In this document: positions 28,263 through 39,905 of the stretch, piece after piece
Layout of the letters: each line of letters begins with the position of its first letter
Numbering within the stretch: the stretch's first letter is position 1
Assembly: GCF_947498635.1 (NCBI RefSeq)
Contig: NZ_CANMKV010000024.1
Span: forward strand, 1 to 64,000
Source: an uncultured Microbulbifer sp.
Lineage (GTDB): Bacteria > Pseudomonadota > Gammaproteobacteria > Pseudomonadales > Cellvibrionaceae
Length of the DNA stretch: 64,000 nt
Direction of reading: 5' to 3'
The notes under the pieces: generated by a model
Seen by the model: only the letters and a program-made list of their open reading frames with translations
What the model was told of the DNA's origin: nothing
Databases searched by the model: none
Translations under genes and position numbers: made by a program

Positions 28263-29570
28263 ATGTCTCAACTGGTAACCCGCTGCCCTCATTGCAGCAC
28301 CTCATTTCATGTCAATGACCAACAGCTGCGCGCCGCCCGCGGTGCGGTGCGCTGTGGCTCCTGCCTGCAGGTTTTTCGCGCGGATGAGAATATCGTCTTC
28401 AATGACAGCGACCCCGGCACTCGCAGTGACCTGGAGGCGCTGCTGGAGGACGACGATTTCCTGATCCACGACGATATCGAACTGGAGGATGACGAGCCCG
28501 CAGAGGGGAAAGCTCAGCCCCCCTTCCCTGCGCAACAACTGCTTTCCGACGCCCAAATCTCTGGAGAAGCGGCGCAATCCAGCACGTACACAACAGCGGA
28601 AGCCAGCCCAGAAAGTTTTATCGGTGATGCATTTGGCGATAGTGAGTGGCAGGAGCTGCAGGAAGAAACCGATAGTGCGGAGGAATCCGAAGAAGATCTT
28701 GCCTCGGTCCTCAAGCCAGATTGGAACGATGCCCCCGATTTCGACAGCGGCGCAATAGAGACGAGTGACGCCAAACTGACGGCTCCCGCAGACAGTCACC
28801 CGGATGACAAAGATCCCTGGGAACAGCCCCTCGGGGCGCAGGCTACAGAAAGCGTACCAGAGTCAGAGCCTGACGCTACCGCAGCGGCTTCCAGCCCCTC
28901 CCCACTAGACAGCCCTGAACCTTTAACCGTCCCCAGTAATGGGCGCCAAGAACCTTTTTTTGACTCTCCAGGCGACGCCGATCGCCAACCCCAGGCGAAG
29001 CCTGAGCGCGAGCCCAAGCCAGTGCGAGAACAGCTTATCTCCGCCATCCAGCCGGCACCTTTAGAGGTATCCTGGGGTAGGACAACGCCGAAAAGATCCT
29101 TTAGCCCCTGGCTGTGGTGGCTATTACTGCCCCTGCTAAGCCTCGCGCTGTTCGCACAAGTGGCCTACTTCCAGTTTGATCGACTCAGCAAGCAGCAGCC
29201 ATGGCGCAGCCTCTACGCAGTAGCCTGCCCGATTTTCAGCTGCACCCTGCCCCAGCTCAAAGACCCCAGCGCCATCCAGGCCTCTAACCTGATGGTACGC
29301 AGCCACCCACAATTGGATGGCGCCCTGGTGGTGGACGCGGTGTTATTGAATACAGCTCCCTACCCGCAACCCTTCCCCAACCTGTTACTGAATTTCAGCG
29401 ACCTGAAAAATAAAGCGGTGGCCAGCCGCCGCTTCACCCCCAGGGAGTACTTACAGGGCGAGCTGGCCGGGCGCAAGTTGATGCCCAAGGGTAGCCCCAT
29501 CCATATTGCTATCGAGGTGGTTGATCCGGGCACTGAAGCGGTGAATTACGAGATGAAGATCACTCCATAG
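28263..29570 (+). CDS. DUF3426 protein with N-terminal zinc ribbon
   Basis: Function unknown. The 435 residues comprise an MJ0042-type zinc ribbon (TRCPHCSTSF...VRCGSCLQVF, about 6-45, four Cys), a long acidic low-complexity region (about 50-265, rich in E, D, S, A, P), one membrane helix (about 280-302, WLWWLLLPLLSLALFAQV), and a C-terminal DUF3426 domain with a conserved LMVRSHP strand that would lie in the periplasm. The gene lies between prmA and dusB as in Pseudomonas. The acidic linker length is probably variable between species. Confidence 0.85.
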   Translation: MSQLVTRCPHCSTSFHVNDQQLRAARGAVRCGSCLQVFRADENIVFNDSDPGTRSDLEALLEDDDFLIHDDIELEDDEPAEGKAQPPFPAQQLLSDAQISGEAAQSSTYTTAEASPESFIGDAFGDSEWQELQEETDSAEESEEDLASVLKPDWNDAPDFDSGAIETSDAKLTAPADSHPDDKDPWEQPLGAQATESVPESEPDATAAASSPSPLDSPEPLTVPSNGRQEPFFDSPGDADRQPQAKPEREPKPVREQLISAIQPAPLEVSWGRTTPKRSFSPWLWWLLLPLLSLALFAQVAYFQFDRLSKQQPWRSLYAVACPIFSCTLPQLKDPSAIQASNLMVRSHPQLDGALVVDAVLLNTAPYPQPFPNLLLNFSDLKNKAVASRRFTPREYLQGELAGRKLMPKGSPIHIAIEVVDPGTEAVNYEMKITP

Positions 29571-29764
29571 AAGAGTCATGCGCGCCATAGCCTTTTACCC
29601 ATTGGCATGAAAAGCCACTGAAACTGACCACTCCGCAAGCTAAACGCACAGGGATCGATCAATTTGCCCGCTTTTTCGCTTTGCCAACGCTGGGCCAATC
29701 GTTATCATAGGCGGCCATTTTGCCAGGGCCCAGATCGCCCTTCCAAAGCCCAAACGGAGCTAGC

Positions 29765-30757
29765 GTGTCTATTGCTATAGGCCCCTACATTATCGACAAC
29801 CCGGTAATCTTGGCGCCTATGGCCGGAGTCACCGATCGCCCCTTCCGCCAGCTGTGTCGCCAACTCGGTGCCGGGCTGGTGGTTTCGGAGATGGTAACCT
29901 CGGACACCCGCCTGTGGAACAGCCGCAAGTCACGCCTGCGCCTGGACCACAGTGGTGAGGCCGCTCCGATATCGGTGCAGATCGCCGGCGGCGATCCCGA
30001 GATGATGGCCCAGGCCGCTCGGGAAAACGTCCGTCGCGGCGCTCAAATCATCGATATCAATATGGGCTGCCCGGCAAAAAAAGTGTGTAAAAAAGCAGCG
30101 GGGTCCGCCCTGCTGCGGGATGAAAAGCTGGTTGCGGATATATTGCAGGCCGTGGTCCAGTCTGTCTCTGTCCCGGTGACGCTGAAGATTCGTACCGGCT
30201 GGTGTGCGGATTCCCGCAATGGCGTCACTATAGCCCAAATGGCCGAGAATGCCGGTATCGCCGCTCTGGCGGTTCACGGCCGCACTCGTGCCTGCGGCTA
30301 CCATGGACAGGCTGAATTCGATACCATTGCCGAAATTGTATCCAGGGTAAGCATCCCGGTTTTTGCCAATGGCGACATTGGCAGTGCCGAGAGAGCCCGC
30401 CAGGTGCTTGATTACACAGGCGCGGCGGCGGTTATGATTGGCCGCGCCGCACAGGGAAGACCATGGATTTTTCGGGAAATAGCTCACTATCTCGCCACCG
30501 GCGAGCGGCTATCCGAACCAACATTGGACGAAGTGAGAAAAATACTGATCACCCACCTGAATGAATTGCACCAATTCTACGGTGAGGTGATGGGGGTCCG
30601 TATCGCCCGTAAACATGTGGGCTGGTACTTGAAGACACTCGCGAACAGCGAGTCCTTCCGCAAGACCTTTTTCCAGATAGAGAGCGCAGAAGTACAACAT
30701 GCCAGCGTTCACGAGTGGTTTGAACGCCGAATAACGAGAGGGGCACAAGCGGCATGA
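29765..30757 (+). CDS. dusB: tRNA-dihydrouridine synthase B
   Basis: FMN enzyme that reduces specific uridines of the tRNA D-loop with NADPH. From the GTG at 29765 (GGAG six bases upstream) the product is 330 residues: [24 protein letters not shown] at the N-terminus, [21 protein letters not shown] with the catalytic cysteine, KIRTGW, AVHGRTR, and FANGDI plus [13 protein letters not shown] for FMN phosphate. A frame extension to 29720 is unsupported. The stop overlaps the fis start (ATGA), the classic dusB-fis operon. Confidence 0.96.
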   Translation: MSIAIGPYIIDNPVILAPMAGVTDRPFRQLCRQLGAGLVVSEMVTSDTRLWNSRKSRLRLDHSGEAAPISVQIAGGDPEMMAQAARENVRRGAQIIDINMGCPAKKVCKKAAGSALLRDEKLVADILQAVVQSVSVPVTLKIRTGWCADSRNGVTIAQMAENAGIAALAVHGRTRACGYHGQAEFDTIAEIVSRVSIPVFANGDIGSAERARQVLDYTGAAAVMIGRAAQGRPWIFREIAHYLATGERLSEPTLDEVRKILITHLNELHQFYGEVMGVRIARKHVGWYLKTLANSESFRKTFFQIESAEVQHASVHEWFERRITRGAQAA

Positions 30758-31062
30758 ATAACGAAGTATTGATTCCGGATACTGGCAGCGAAGAAGTATC
30801 CTCCAAGGGGCAAACGCAGCTGGCACAGCCACAGCAGCAGTCCCTGCGCGATGCCGTAGAGCACGCAATGGAGAACTATTTCCGCCACCTGGATGGCCAG
30901 ATGGTTACCGATGTCTACGACATGGTGCTGTCAGAAATTGAAGCGCCCATGCTCGAAGTAGTGATGAAGTACACCCGTCACAACCAGACACGCGCCGCGC
31001 AATTGCTGGGTCTCAACCGCGGCACTCTGCGCAAGAAGCTGAAGCGCTACGGGCTTCTGTAA
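30754..31062 (+). CDS. fis: DNA-binding protein Fis
   Basis: Nucleoid-associated protein that bends DNA, activates rRNA promoters and aids recombination. The 102-residue protein ends in the helix-turn-helix [27 protein letters not shown], nearly identical to known Fis, with the preceding dimer helices [10 protein letters not shown]. The N-terminal 25 residues are low-complexity, as in Pseudomonas. Translation is coupled to dusB by an ATGA overlap. A strong terminator follows at 31085-31114. Confidence 0.97.
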   Translation: MNNEVLIPDTGSEEVSSKGQTQLAQPQQQSLRDAVEHAMENYFRHLDGQMVTDVYDMVLSEIEAPMLEVVMKYTRHNQTRAAQLLGLNRGTLRKKLKRYGLL

Positions 31063-31084
31063 GCTTCCCACCGAGCAGAATTTT

Positions 31085-31120
31085 GAAGGGGGATGAGGTG
31101 ACTCATCCCCCTTCGCTATT
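31085..31120 (+). terminator. Intrinsic terminator after fis
   Basis: A perfect 13-bp stem (31085-31097 with 31102-31114) and a GTGA loop, followed by GCTATTTT. It lies 22 nt after the fis stop. Confidence 0.85.
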
Positions 31121-31205
31121 TTCCCGGCAGCACTTTTGTTGCCCCAGCGGACAGTCCGCTACAACCTTTAAAAATCCTTTTCGAAAACCAGTTGGATCAA
31201 GTGCA

Positions 31206-32777
<1,572 letters not shown>

Positions 32778-32788
32778 AAATGGCCAGC

Positions 32789-32817
32789 ACCGCGGATCGC
32801 ACGCTGCGATCCGCGGT
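32789..32817. other. 13-bp perfect hairpin after purH
   Basis: ACCGCGGATCGCA (32789-32801) and TGCGATCCGCGGT (32805-32817) pair fully around a 3-nt loop, 12 nt after the purH stop. No T-tract follows, so it may be a Rho-independent terminator of unusual form, an mRNA 3'-protection hairpin or a processing site. Confidence 0.65.
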
Positions 32818-32978
32818 AGCCTAATGATAACGGCCTTTACACTGGCTCCAATCAAGCGCCCACCCCAACGAGGCGCTCATTGCAGGCGGGCTACGCCACC
32901 TGTAGTGATTCCGCGCTAAACTAGCGCACCTGATACCTGTCCAATGGACCCAAGTGGTCGACTTAGGGGGATTTAAGA

Positions 32979-34277
32979 ATGAATGTTTTAATCATCGGCT
33001 CAGGTGGCCGCGAACATGCCCTGGCGTGGAAAGCCGCGCAAAATCCGGCGGTTGGCACCGTCTTTGTGGCACCGGGCAATGCCGGTAGTGCCCGGGAAGA
33101 CAAAGTAGAGAATGTGGCCATCGGCGTGGATAACTTCTCCGCATTGGCGGACTTCGCTGAAGAAAATGGCGTGGAACTCACTATCGTCGGCCCAGAAGCC
33201 CCGCTGGTTGATGGTATTGTGGACTTCTTTAACGGCCGCAGCCTCGCTATTTTTGGTCCCAGTAAAGGTGCCGCTCAACTCGAGGGCTCCAAGGCCTTTA
33301 CCAAAGATTTTCTCGAGCGCCACAAAATTCCCACCGCCGCCTATCGCAATTTCACCGAAATTGAACCGGCCATCGAATATATTCGCGAACGCGGCGCTCC
33401 CATCGTAGTGAAAGCGGACGGCCTCGCCGCCGGCAAGGGCGTCATCGTCGCCGAAACTGAAGAGCAGGCTGAGCTAGCAGTACGCGATATGCTGTCTGGC
33501 AACGCTTTTGGCGAAGCCGGCTGTCGCGTCGTGATTGAGGAGTTCCTGCAGGGTGAGGAAGCGAGCTTTATTGTCTTGGTGGATGGGGAGAATATCTTGC
33601 CGATGGCCACCAGCCAGGATCACAAGCGTGTCGGCGACGGCGACACCGGTCCCAATACCGGCGGCATGGGTGCCTATTCCCCCGCACCAGTGGTTACCGA
33701 TAGCGTATACCAGCGCATTATGCAGGAAGTTATCGAACCCACCGTAAAAGGTCTCGCCGCCGAAGGTACTCCTTATACCGGGTTCCTCTATGCCGGCCTG
33801 ATGATCGACCCGGAGGGTGCTCCGCGGGTAATCGAATACAATTGCCGCTTTGGCGATCCGGAAACCCAGCCTATTTTAATGCGCTTGAAATCAGATCTGG
33901 TTGACCTGTGTCTGGCCGCGCTCGACAAGAAACTCGACAGCGTAAACGCAGAATGGGACCCGCGCCCATCTCTCGGTGTCGTACTGGCGGCACACGGCTA
34001 CCCGGCCAGCTACCGCAAGGGCGATGCGATCAGTGGACTCGAGAAGGCCGACAGTGAAAATGCCAAGGTCTTTCACGCCGGTACCGCCGAAGACGGCGAG
34101 CGGGTGGTTACCAACGGCGGCCGTGTACTCTGCGCCACCGCTCTGGGCGACAGCGTTGCCGAGGCCCAGGCCAACGCCTACGAAGCCGCCCGCGCCATCT
34201 ACTGGGACGGCGTTTTTTACCGGAAAGATATTGGCTATCGCGCAGTCGAAAGAGAACAAGCCGACAGCGTCAAGTAG
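32979..34277 (+). CDS. purD: Phosphoribosylamine-glycine ligase
   Basis: ATP-grasp enzyme joining glycine to phosphoribosylamine, second step of purine synthesis. The 432-residue protein begins [18 protein letters not shown] and shows [18 protein letters not shown] for ATP binding, [17 protein letters not shown] (PurD signature) and [21 protein letters not shown] precedes the ATG. It is separated from purH by 201 nt holding a strong hairpin, so it may be transcribed independently. In Pseudomonas a sensor kinase gene (retS) follows; here coq7 does. Confidence 0.97.
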   Translation: MNVLIIGSGGREHALAWKAAQNPAVGTVFVAPGNAGSAREDKVENVAIGVDNFSALADFAEENGVELTIVGPEAPLVDGIVDFFNGRSLAIFGPSKGAAQLEGSKAFTKDFLERHKIPTAAYRNFTEIEPAIEYIRERGAPIVVKADGLAAGKGVIVAETEEQAELAVRDMLSGNAFGEAGCRVVIEEFLQGEEASFIVLVDGENILPMATSQDHKRVGDGDTGPNTGGMGAYSPAPVVTDSVYQRIMQEVIEPTVKGLAAEGTPYTGFLYAGLMIDPEGAPRVIEYNCRFGDPETQPILMRLKSDLVDLCLAALDKKLDSVNAEWDPRPSLGVVLAAHGYPASYRKGDAISGLEKADSENAKVFHAGTAEDGERVVTNGGRVLCATALGDSVAEAQANAYEAARAIYWDGVFYRKDIGYRAVEREQADSVK

Positions 34278-34290
34278 TATCAGGCAAACA

Positions 34291-34315
34291 TGGCGGTCGC
34301 TTCGGGCAACCGCCA
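34291..34315 (+). other. Hairpin between purD and coq7
   Basis: TGGCGGT (34291-34297) pairs with ACCGCCA (34309-34315) across an 11-nt loop. It occupies most of the 58-nt gap; no T-tract. Confidence 0.4.
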
Positions 34316-34335
34316 CCCAGAGGGAGCAACACGCA

Positions 34336-34980
34336 ATGAGTGAACGCAATCTGAGTGGACTCGACGGCCTACTGATTCAGGCCGATCGGGCCCTGCGCAC
34401 CCTGAGTCCGGGCGAACCCTGCCATAGACGTACCTCACCGGCAAAAGGTGAAACGGAAGCCGAACTCAGCGATGCTGAGCGCAAGCACGCCGCCGGCTTA
34501 ATGCGCGTCAATCACAGCGGTGAGGTATGCGCACAAGCCCTTTACCAGGGCCAGGCGCTCACGGCAAAACTGCCCGAGGTGCGCGGGGAGATGGAGCGCG
34601 CCGCCGATGAGGAGATTGATCACCTGGCCTGGTGTGAGCAACGCCTCAAAGAATTAGACAGTCGTCCGAGCCTGCTCAACCCACTCTGGTACGGCCTGTC
34701 GTTTGGCCTCGGCGCCGCCGCCGGCAAAGTCAGCGATCGTATCAGCCTGGGGTTTGTCGCCGCGACGGAGGAACGGGTGTGCGAACATCTGGAGAGCCAC
34801 CTGCAAAAGCTACCGCAGCAGGATAAAAAGAGCCGCGCAGTGGTAGAACAGATGTTAATCGATGAGAGTGAACACGCGCATGCCGCGCTGGCGGCGGGTG
34901 GAAAACGTTTCCCCGCCCCAGTGAAGGGCGCCATGTCCTTAGTTGCCAAGGTAATGACCTCTGCCAGCTATAAAGTTTAA
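34336..34980 (+). CDS. coq7: 3-demethoxyubiquinol 3-hydroxylase
   Basis: Di-iron monooxygenase that hydroxylates demethoxyubiquinol, the penultimate step of ubiquinone synthesis. The 214-residue protein carries the carboxylate/histidine ligands in [34 protein letters not shown] and [11 protein letters not shown]. The ATG at 34336 follows GGGAG; a longer open frame from 33976 runs antiparallel to nothing but overlaps purD in another frame and is spurious. A strong intrinsic terminator follows. Confidence 0.95.
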   Translation: MSERNLSGLDGLLIQADRALRTLSPGEPCHRRTSPAKGETEAELSDAERKHAAGLMRVNHSGEVCAQALYQGQALTAKLPEVRGEMERAADEEIDHLAWCEQRLKELDSRPSLLNPLWYGLSFGLGAAAGKVSDRISLGFVAATEERVCEHLESHLQKLPQQDKKSRAVVEQMLIDESEHAHAALAAGGKRFPAPVKGAMSLVAKVMTSASYKV

Positions 34981-35042
34981 ACCCAACTATCGAGCCCCGG
35001 CGAAAGCCCGGCAAAACATAACCGACCTCAGAAAACACTATT

Positions 35043-35088
35043 GGCCCGTTAAAAATTGAAAGCTTTTTAACGGGCCTTTTTATTATTC
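35043..35088 (+). terminator. Intrinsic terminator after coq7
   Basis: GGCCCGTTAAAAA (35043-35055) pairs with 35064-35076 in a 13-bp stem, with an 8-nt loop and then TTTTTATTATTC. Confidence 0.93.
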
Positions 35089-35102
35089 TTGTAAGTCCTG
35101 AC

Positions 35103-35510
35103 TCAGGCCTCTTCCACACGATAACTGTGCACAATTTCCACTCCCGCGTTGCGCAACATAATAGAAGCGGAGCAGTATTTCTCCGCGGAAAGCTCTACCG
35201 CACGTGCCACATGGGACTCTTTTAAACCGCGACCACGCACGACAAATTCCATCTCGATACGCTCGAATGGAGAAGGTGTGGTATCTGGGCGAATCCCGTT
35301 CAATTCGCAGTGACAGGAAATAATATCCTGACGCGCCTTCTGTAAAATGGAAACCACATCGTAAGCCGCACAGCCACCTACACCGAGAAGAATCATCTCC
35401 ATCGGACGCATGCCATTGTTAGTGCGCCCCCCCTCCATTACTACCGAATTACCACTGCCGGCCTCGCCGACGAAAGTCAAATCATTGACCCAGGTTACCT
35501 TGCCCTGCAT
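35103..35510 (-). CDS. OsmC family protein
   Basis: OsmC/YhfA-type protein; relatives reduce organic hydroperoxides through two cysteines. From the ATG at 35510 (GGGAG seven bases upstream) it is 135 residues with MEGGRTNNGMRPMEMILLGVGGCAAYDVVSIL, holding the first conserved Cys, and SAEKYCSASIML, holding the second. Both redox cysteines are therefore present. An ATG two codons earlier and a much longer frame to 35696 are less likely. It is divergent from crp, the same place as in Pseudomonas next to vfr. The substrate is unknown. Confidence 0.87.
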   Translation of the reverse strand: MQGKVTWVNDLTFVGEAGSGNSVVMEGGRTNNGMRPMEMILLGVGGCAAYDVVSILQKARQDIISCHCELNGIRPDTTPSPFERIEMEFVVRGRGLKESHVARAVELSAEKYCSASIMLRNAGVEIVHSYRVEEA

Positions 35511-35815
35511 TGCCATGCTCCCGCTAAAACTCAAGTCGCGAAGCTTAGCACACAGCACAAGATTATCCCGATACGCAGAATATTTCCGGTATAGTAACCA
35601 CAGCACCTCCGCGCGAAATACCCACCGCAGAAGTTTCCATGCTTCATTGGTGAATTTACAGTCCAATCGCACCGGCGCCAGAGTGTCACAGGTCACACTG
35701 CGGAACTTTGCCGCAACCTACCTCTGTTGGGGACTGATTTTTCGCGCGATAATTCAATAGTGCTCAGCTGCCAAAGCCGGGATAGAGCACGATACAAAAA
35801 ATGAGGAATAAATCC
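35511..35815. promoter_or_regulatory. 305-nt divergent control region, osmC-like / crp
   Basis: No gene is visible. AGTGT-N8-ACACT at 35682-35699 has outer arms resembling a CRP/Vfr site but the inner bases do not fit. GATAAT near 35748 is a possible -10 for crp. Confidence 0.35.
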
Positions 35816-36451
35816 GTGACGGTTGCTATCGAAGACCCCATGACTATCGGCAATATTGAAGACTTTCTGGCCCACTGCCACCGGCGTCGCTATCCGGCCA
35901 AGAGCACCATTATCTATGCCGGCGACCGCTGTGAATCCCTCTATTTCATCATGCGCGGCTCGGTCACCGTCCTGATTGAGGATGACGAAGGCCGCGAGAT
36001 GATCGTCGCCTACCTGAACGACGGTGACTTTTTCGGTGAGATGGGCCTGTTTGATCAGGATACTCGCAGTGCTTGGGTGCGCACCAAAACCGAGTGTGAA
36101 GTTGCGGAAATCTCTTACACCAAGTTCCAGGAACTCACCCGCCAACACCCTGAGTTCTTATTCGCTCTGGCTACGCAAATGGCCGGACGCCTGCGCAACA
36201 CCACCCGTAAAGTGGGCGACCTAGCTTTCCTTGACGTTACCGGTCGCGTGGCGCGCACCCTGCTGGACCTGTGCAATGAGCCCGATGCAATGACCCACCC
36301 AGAAGGCATGCAAATCAAGATCACACGCCAGGAAATTGGCCGCATTGTCGGTTGCTCCCGCGAAATGGTCGGACGGGTACTGAAAACACTGGAAGAACAG
36401 GGGCTGGTATCCGTCAAAGGCAAGACCATGGTGGTCTACGGCACGCGCTAA
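35816..36451 (+). CDS. crp: cAMP-responsive global regulator (Crp/Vfr)
   Basis: Cyclic-AMP-binding transcription factor. From the GTG at 35816 (GAGGA nine bases upstream) it is 211 residues: cAMP-binding barrel (about 10-125; [23 protein letters not shown] and [30 protein letters not shown] with the phosphate-binding Arg-Ser), a long dimer helix, and a helix-turn-helix [28 protein letters not shown]. It closely resembles Pseudomonas Vfr. An ATG at 35801 would add five residues. A 20-bp terminator stem separates it from convergent trpC. Confidence 0.95.
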   Translation: MTVAIEDPMTIGNIEDFLAHCHRRRYPAKSTIIYAGDRCESLYFIMRGSVTVLIEDDEGREMIVAYLNDGDFFGEMGLFDQDTRSAWVRTKTECEVAEISYTKFQELTRQHPEFLFALATQMAGRLRNTTRKVGDLAFLDVTGRVARTLLDLCNEPDAMTHPEGMQIKITRQEIGRIVGCSREMVGRVLKTLEEQGLVSVKGKTMVVYGTR

Positions 36452-36464
36452 AAGCCTCGCCTTA

Positions 36465-36508
36465 AGCCACAAAAAAGGGCGATTAATAAATCGCCCTTTT
36501 TTGTGGCT
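36465..36508. terminator. Bidirectional terminator between crp and trpC
   Basis: A perfect 20-bp stem (36465-36484 with 36489-36508) and loop AATA. The stem carries A6 on the left and T6 on the right, so it works as an intrinsic terminator in both directions. Confidence 0.95.
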
Positions 36509-36550
36509 GAGACTTTATTGCTCGGCTTTTTTGGCAAAGCCATCCTGTAC

Positions 36551-37345
36551 TCAGTTAAACATTTCCATCAGTTTACGTCCCGGCTCCTCTTCGCGCATAA
36601 AAGCCTCACCAACCAAGAACGCATTAACACTGTGTCCGCGCATGGCCGCGACATCATCGGTCGTGTGGATGCCGCTTTCTGTCACAACGATGCGATCGTC
36701 AGGTATCAAATCGAGCAGCTTAAACGTATTCTCTAGCTGGACGTCAAAGGTGTGCAGGTTGCGATTATTAATACCCACCAGGCGGTTGGGTAAAACTAGG
36801 GCTCGCTCTAGCTCCGCGCGATTGTGCACCTCCACCAAAACATCCAGCCCCAATTCCAAAGCCAGCGTATTGAGTTCCTGCATTTGCTGATCTTCCAAGC
36901 AAGCAGCAATCAGCAAAATGCAATCGGCGCCTATCGCCCGCGCTTCATAAATCTGGTAGGGGTCTACGGTAAAATCCTTGCGCAATACCGGCAGGCGCAC
37001 CGCATTACGCGCTTGTTGTAAATAATTGTCGGCACCTTGGAAAAAATCGATATCGGTAAGTACTGACAGACAGGCCGCACCACCCCGTTCATAGCTGGTA
37101 GCAATTTCCGCGGGAAGGAAATCCTCGCGAATCACCCCTTTACTGGGTGAGGCCTTTTTGATTTCGGCAATCACCGCGGCCCCGCCCTCAGCAATTTTGT
37201 GCTCCAGAGCTGTAACAAACCCCCGAGCCGGGGGCTGGTCCTGTGCGCGCAGACGTATATCATCCAAGCTACATTGGACTTTGCGCTCCGCCACTTCCTG
37301 CCACTTGCGCTCGATAATAGTTTTTAAAATGGTCGGTGTGCTCAC
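36551..37345 (-). CDS. trpC: Indole-3-glycerol phosphate synthase
   Basis: Converts CdRP to indole-3-glycerol phosphate in tryptophan synthesis. The 264-residue TIM barrel shows [19 protein letters not shown] with catalytic Glu and Lys, [25 protein letters not shown] with a catalytic Lys, [23 protein letters not shown] and VTESGIHT. It is monofunctional (no TrpF fused). The GTG start at 37345 overlaps the trpD stop by four bases (GTGA). It is the last gene of the trpE-channel-trpG-trpD-trpC unit. Confidence 0.96.
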   Translation of the reverse strand: MSTPTILKTIIERKWQEVAERKVQCSLDDIRLRAQDQPPARGFVTALEHKIAEGGAAVIAEIKKASPSKGVIREDFLPAEIATSYERGGAACLSVLTDIDFFQGADNYLQQARNAVRLPVLRKDFTVDPYQIYEARAIGADCILLIAACLEDQQMQELNTLALELGLDVLVEVHNRAELERALVLPNRLVGINNRNLHTFDVQLENTFKLLDLIPDDRIVVTESGIHTTDDVAAMRGHSVNAFLVGEAFMREEEPGRKLMEMFN

Positions 37346-38391
37346 GATTTCACTTCCTCGGGGCGAAAGGCGCTGGTAAAGGCTGCCAGGTCATTAATTT
37401 TTTCCGCGGCCAAGCCGCTATCGATAGCGTCCTGGGCCATCGCGACACCCTGCTCCGCCGTGGTTGCCGTACCGCTGACATAAATTGCCAGGCCGGCGTT
37501 CAAAGCAATGATATCGGCGGCTTTTTGTCCGGCCTCGGTCTCGCGTTTACCCAGCGCATCGCGGATGAGTGACAGAGACTCTGCAGCTCCCGATACAATC
37601 AGGCCAGCCAGCTCACGCCTCTGCAGACCAAAGTCTTCGGGGCGCAGGACAAATTCACTGATAACGCCATCTTTCAATTCCACCGCGAAAGTATCTGCGG
37701 CGATACTAGCCTCATCGAGGCCATCATCACTGTGCAAAACCAACACGTGTTCGGAGCCAAGACGCTGCAAAACCTCCGCCAACAGGCGGCAGTAGCGCTT
37801 CTCATAAACGCCAATGACTTTGTGTTTTACCCCGGCGGGGTTAGTCATGGGACCAAGCAGATTAAAAATAGTGCGAAGCCCAAGTGCTTTACGCGCCGGT
37901 CCCACGTGGCGAACCGCACTGTGAAAACTCGGAGCAAACATAAAGCCGATGCCGATAGTTTCCACACAGCGCGCCATTTGCTTGGGACTCAGATCCAAAT
38001 AAACCCCGGCGCGTTCAAGGAGGTCGGCGGAGCCACTGCTAGAGGACACCGATCGGTTACCGTGTTTGGCGACCCTGGCCCCCGCTGCGGCCGCAACAAA
38101 ACTACTGGCGCTGGACACATTAAACAGGTTGGCACCGTCGCCACCAGTGCCAACGATATCCACGGTATTGTCCAGGTTGAGTTCCACCTTGGTGGCCAGT
38201 GCGCGCATAGTTTCCACCGCACCGACAATCTCCTCGACGGTCTCACCGCGAATACGCAATGCGATCAGTAGCGCCCCTATCTGCGCCTCCTGAGTTTCGC
38301 CGCGCATGATTTGACCCACCGTCTCACGCATTTCCTCACGGGTTAGATGCTCCCCATCTACCAGCTTGGCGATGGCCTGTTGAATATTCAT
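37342..38391 (-). CDS. trpD: Anthranilate phosphoribosyltransferase
   Basis: Transfers phosphoribose from PRPP to anthranilate. The 349-residue protein has the PRPP site [23 protein letters not shown] (about 80-102), [18 protein letters not shown], the metal motif DDGLDEAS (DE pair), and [27 protein letters not shown] precedes the ATG at 38391. It follows trpG after 75 nt and overlaps trpC. Confidence 0.97.
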   Translation of the reverse strand: MNIQQAIAKLVDGEHLTREEMRETVGQIMRGETQEAQIGALLIALRIRGETVEEIVGAVETMRALATKVELNLDNTVDIVGTGGDGANLFNVSSASSFVAAAAGARVAKHGNRSVSSSSGSADLLERAGVYLDLSPKQMARCVETIGIGFMFAPSFHSAVRHVGPARKALGLRTIFNLLGPMTNPAGVKHKVIGVYEKRYCRLLAEVLQRLGSEHVLVLHSDDGLDEASIAADTFAVELKDGVISEFVLRPEDFGLQRRELAGLIVSGAAESLSLIRDALGKRETEAGQKAADIIALNAGLAIYVSGTATTAEQGVAMAQDAIDSGLAAEKINDLAAFTSAFRPEEVKS

Positions 38392-38466
38392 TGTGTCCCC
38401 TCTGCCCCGCGCTCTATTGATTGATACGGAAGAAAAAAAACCCTCCGCATTTTTTGCCCTTTACAT

Positions 38467-39045
38467 TCAGGACTCGAGAAAATTCCTCAGCATATCGTGA
38501 CCGTGCATAGTGAGAATGGACTCAGGGTGGAACTGCACCCCCTCTATTGCCAATTCACGGTGGCGCAGCCCCATAATTTCATCAATCTCGCCCTCGGCGG
38601 TCTCCGTCCAGGCGGTAACTTCCAGGCACTCCGGCAGGCTGCCCTTTTCTACCACCAGGGAGTGATAGCGAGTCGCCTCAAAGGGGTTGGACAAACCATG
38701 AAACACCCCGAGATTGTTGTGCACTATAGGCGATGTTTTGCCGTGCATTACCTGCCCGGCACGCACTACGCGGCCGCCAAATACCTGTCCGATACTCTGG
38801 TGCCCAAGACAGATACCCAGGATTGGGGTTCGCCCGGCAAAATGGCGGATCACCTCCAGGGAAATCCCCGCCTCGTTGGGCGTACAGGGCCCCGGCGAAA
38901 TAACAATTTTTGCTGGGGCCATCTGTTCGATTTCCTCCAGGGTAATCTCATCATTGCGCTTGACTACTACCTCTGCACCCAACTCCTCCAGGTACTGCAC
39001 CACATTCCAGGTAAAGGAGTCGTAGTTATCGATCATTAAAATCAT
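38467..39045 (-). CDS. trpG: Anthranilate synthase component II (glutamine amidotransferase)
   Basis: Supplies ammonia from glutamine to TrpE. The 192-residue class I amidotransferase has the triad: Cys in [16 protein letters not shown] (about 79), His and Glu in [33 protein letters not shown] is the typical start. The ATG at 39045 shares one base with the TAA of the ion-channel gene (TAATG), so translation is coupled to the channel, not directly to trpE. It may also serve aminodeoxychorismate synthase, as in many bacteria. Confidence 0.96.
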   Translation of the reverse strand: MILMIDNYDSFTWNVVQYLEELGAEVVVKRNDEITLEEIEQMAPAKIVISPGPCTPNEAGISLEVIRHFAGRTPILGICLGHQSIGQVFGGRVVRAGQVMHGKTSPIVHNNLGVFHGLSNPFEATRYHSLVVEKGSLPECLEVTAWTETAEGEIDEIMGLRHRELAIEGVQFHPESILTMHGHDMLRNFLES

Positions 39046-39905
39046 TATTCGGCCCCCATAGCCTTATCGGTACTACCGGTTTTTTCCATACGTTTTTGCA
39101 GACGCGCCAAGGCCGTCTGAGTAGAGCGCAGCTCGCGCAGGATTTCAGTTTGGCTGGGCGGTAGGCACATCTCATCCATACGGCGCAGCTTGGCCTCCTC
39201 CAGGTTATTGAGCACCACCCCAATAAACAGGTTGATCATGACAAAGGCGCCCATAACCACAAAGCTAATAAAATACAGCCAAGCCCAGGGCATTGCGTCC
39301 ATGGCCGTGTACATTATGTCGGTCCAATCTTCGAAGGTCACAATACGGAACAGGGTCAACAAGGCAATCGGCAAACTGCGCCAGTGGGTTGGGTCCACTT
39401 CGTGGAAGAGAAAGTAACCCGCCACACCATAGATATAAAAAATAATCCCCATCAACAGGGCGATATGCATCATGCTGGGCAAACTGCGCAAAAGTGTGTC
39501 CACCAGAGTGCGCAACTCGGGGAAGGCGGAAACCAAGCGCAATACCCGCAGCACCCGCACCAGACGCGCGAGCGTAGCCAGGGGCCCGGTAGCGGGTATC
39601 AAACTCAGGGCAATAATGGTGAAATCGAAGCAGTTCCAGCCATTGGCAAAATAACGCCAGGGCCGCGAGCCATGGGAGACCATTTTTACCGCCGCCTCAA
39701 GGATAAAAGAGGCCAGCACCAGCTGATTTATAACGCCCAATGGAGCGCCGAAGCGCTCCATCACCCAGTTTGAGGTCTCCAGGCCCACCGCCAGCGCATT
39801 CAGCAGAATCATGCCGATAATCACCTGATTAAACAGGGGTGTTTCGGCAATCTGCTGACAGCGCGTGGCGAGGGATACTTTTTGAGAAATACTAGCTTCG
39901 CTCAT
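39045..39905 (-). CDS. Voltage-gated ion channel (NaChBac/Cav-like, single domain)
   Basis: Six-helix voltage-gated cation channel subunit, expected to form tetramers in the inner membrane. The 286 residues show S1 (about 23-45), an S4 with arginine at every third position ([14 protein letters not shown], about 107-120), S5, a pore loop [19 protein letters not shown]6 ending in [15 protein letters not shown], and a C-terminal coiled tail (about 245-280). The filter TFEDWTD differs from the LESW of NaChBac and resembles the GWTD of calcium-channel repeats, so ion choice is open. It overlaps trpE by 14 bases and trpG by one. Confidence 0.9.
   Translation of the reverse strand: MSEASISQKVSLATRCQQIAETPLFNQVIIGMILLNALAVGLETSNWVMERFGAPLGVINQLVLASFILEAAVKMVSHGSRPWRYFANGWNCFDFTIIALSLIPATGPLATLARLVRVLRVLRLVSAFPELRTLVDTLLRSLPSMMHIALLMGIIFYIYGVAGYFLFHEVDPTHWRSLPIALLTLFRIVTFEDWTDIMYTAMDAMPWAWLYFISFVVMGAFVMINLFIGVVLNNLEEAKLRRMDEMCLPPSQTEILRELRSTQTALARLQKRMEKTGSTDKAMGAE

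Noticed and set aside
35682-35699. CRP/Vfr binding site upstream of crp
   Set aside because: Only the outer five bases are symmetric; the TGTGA-N6-TCACA pattern is not met, so it is kept as a weak possibility in the region note only.
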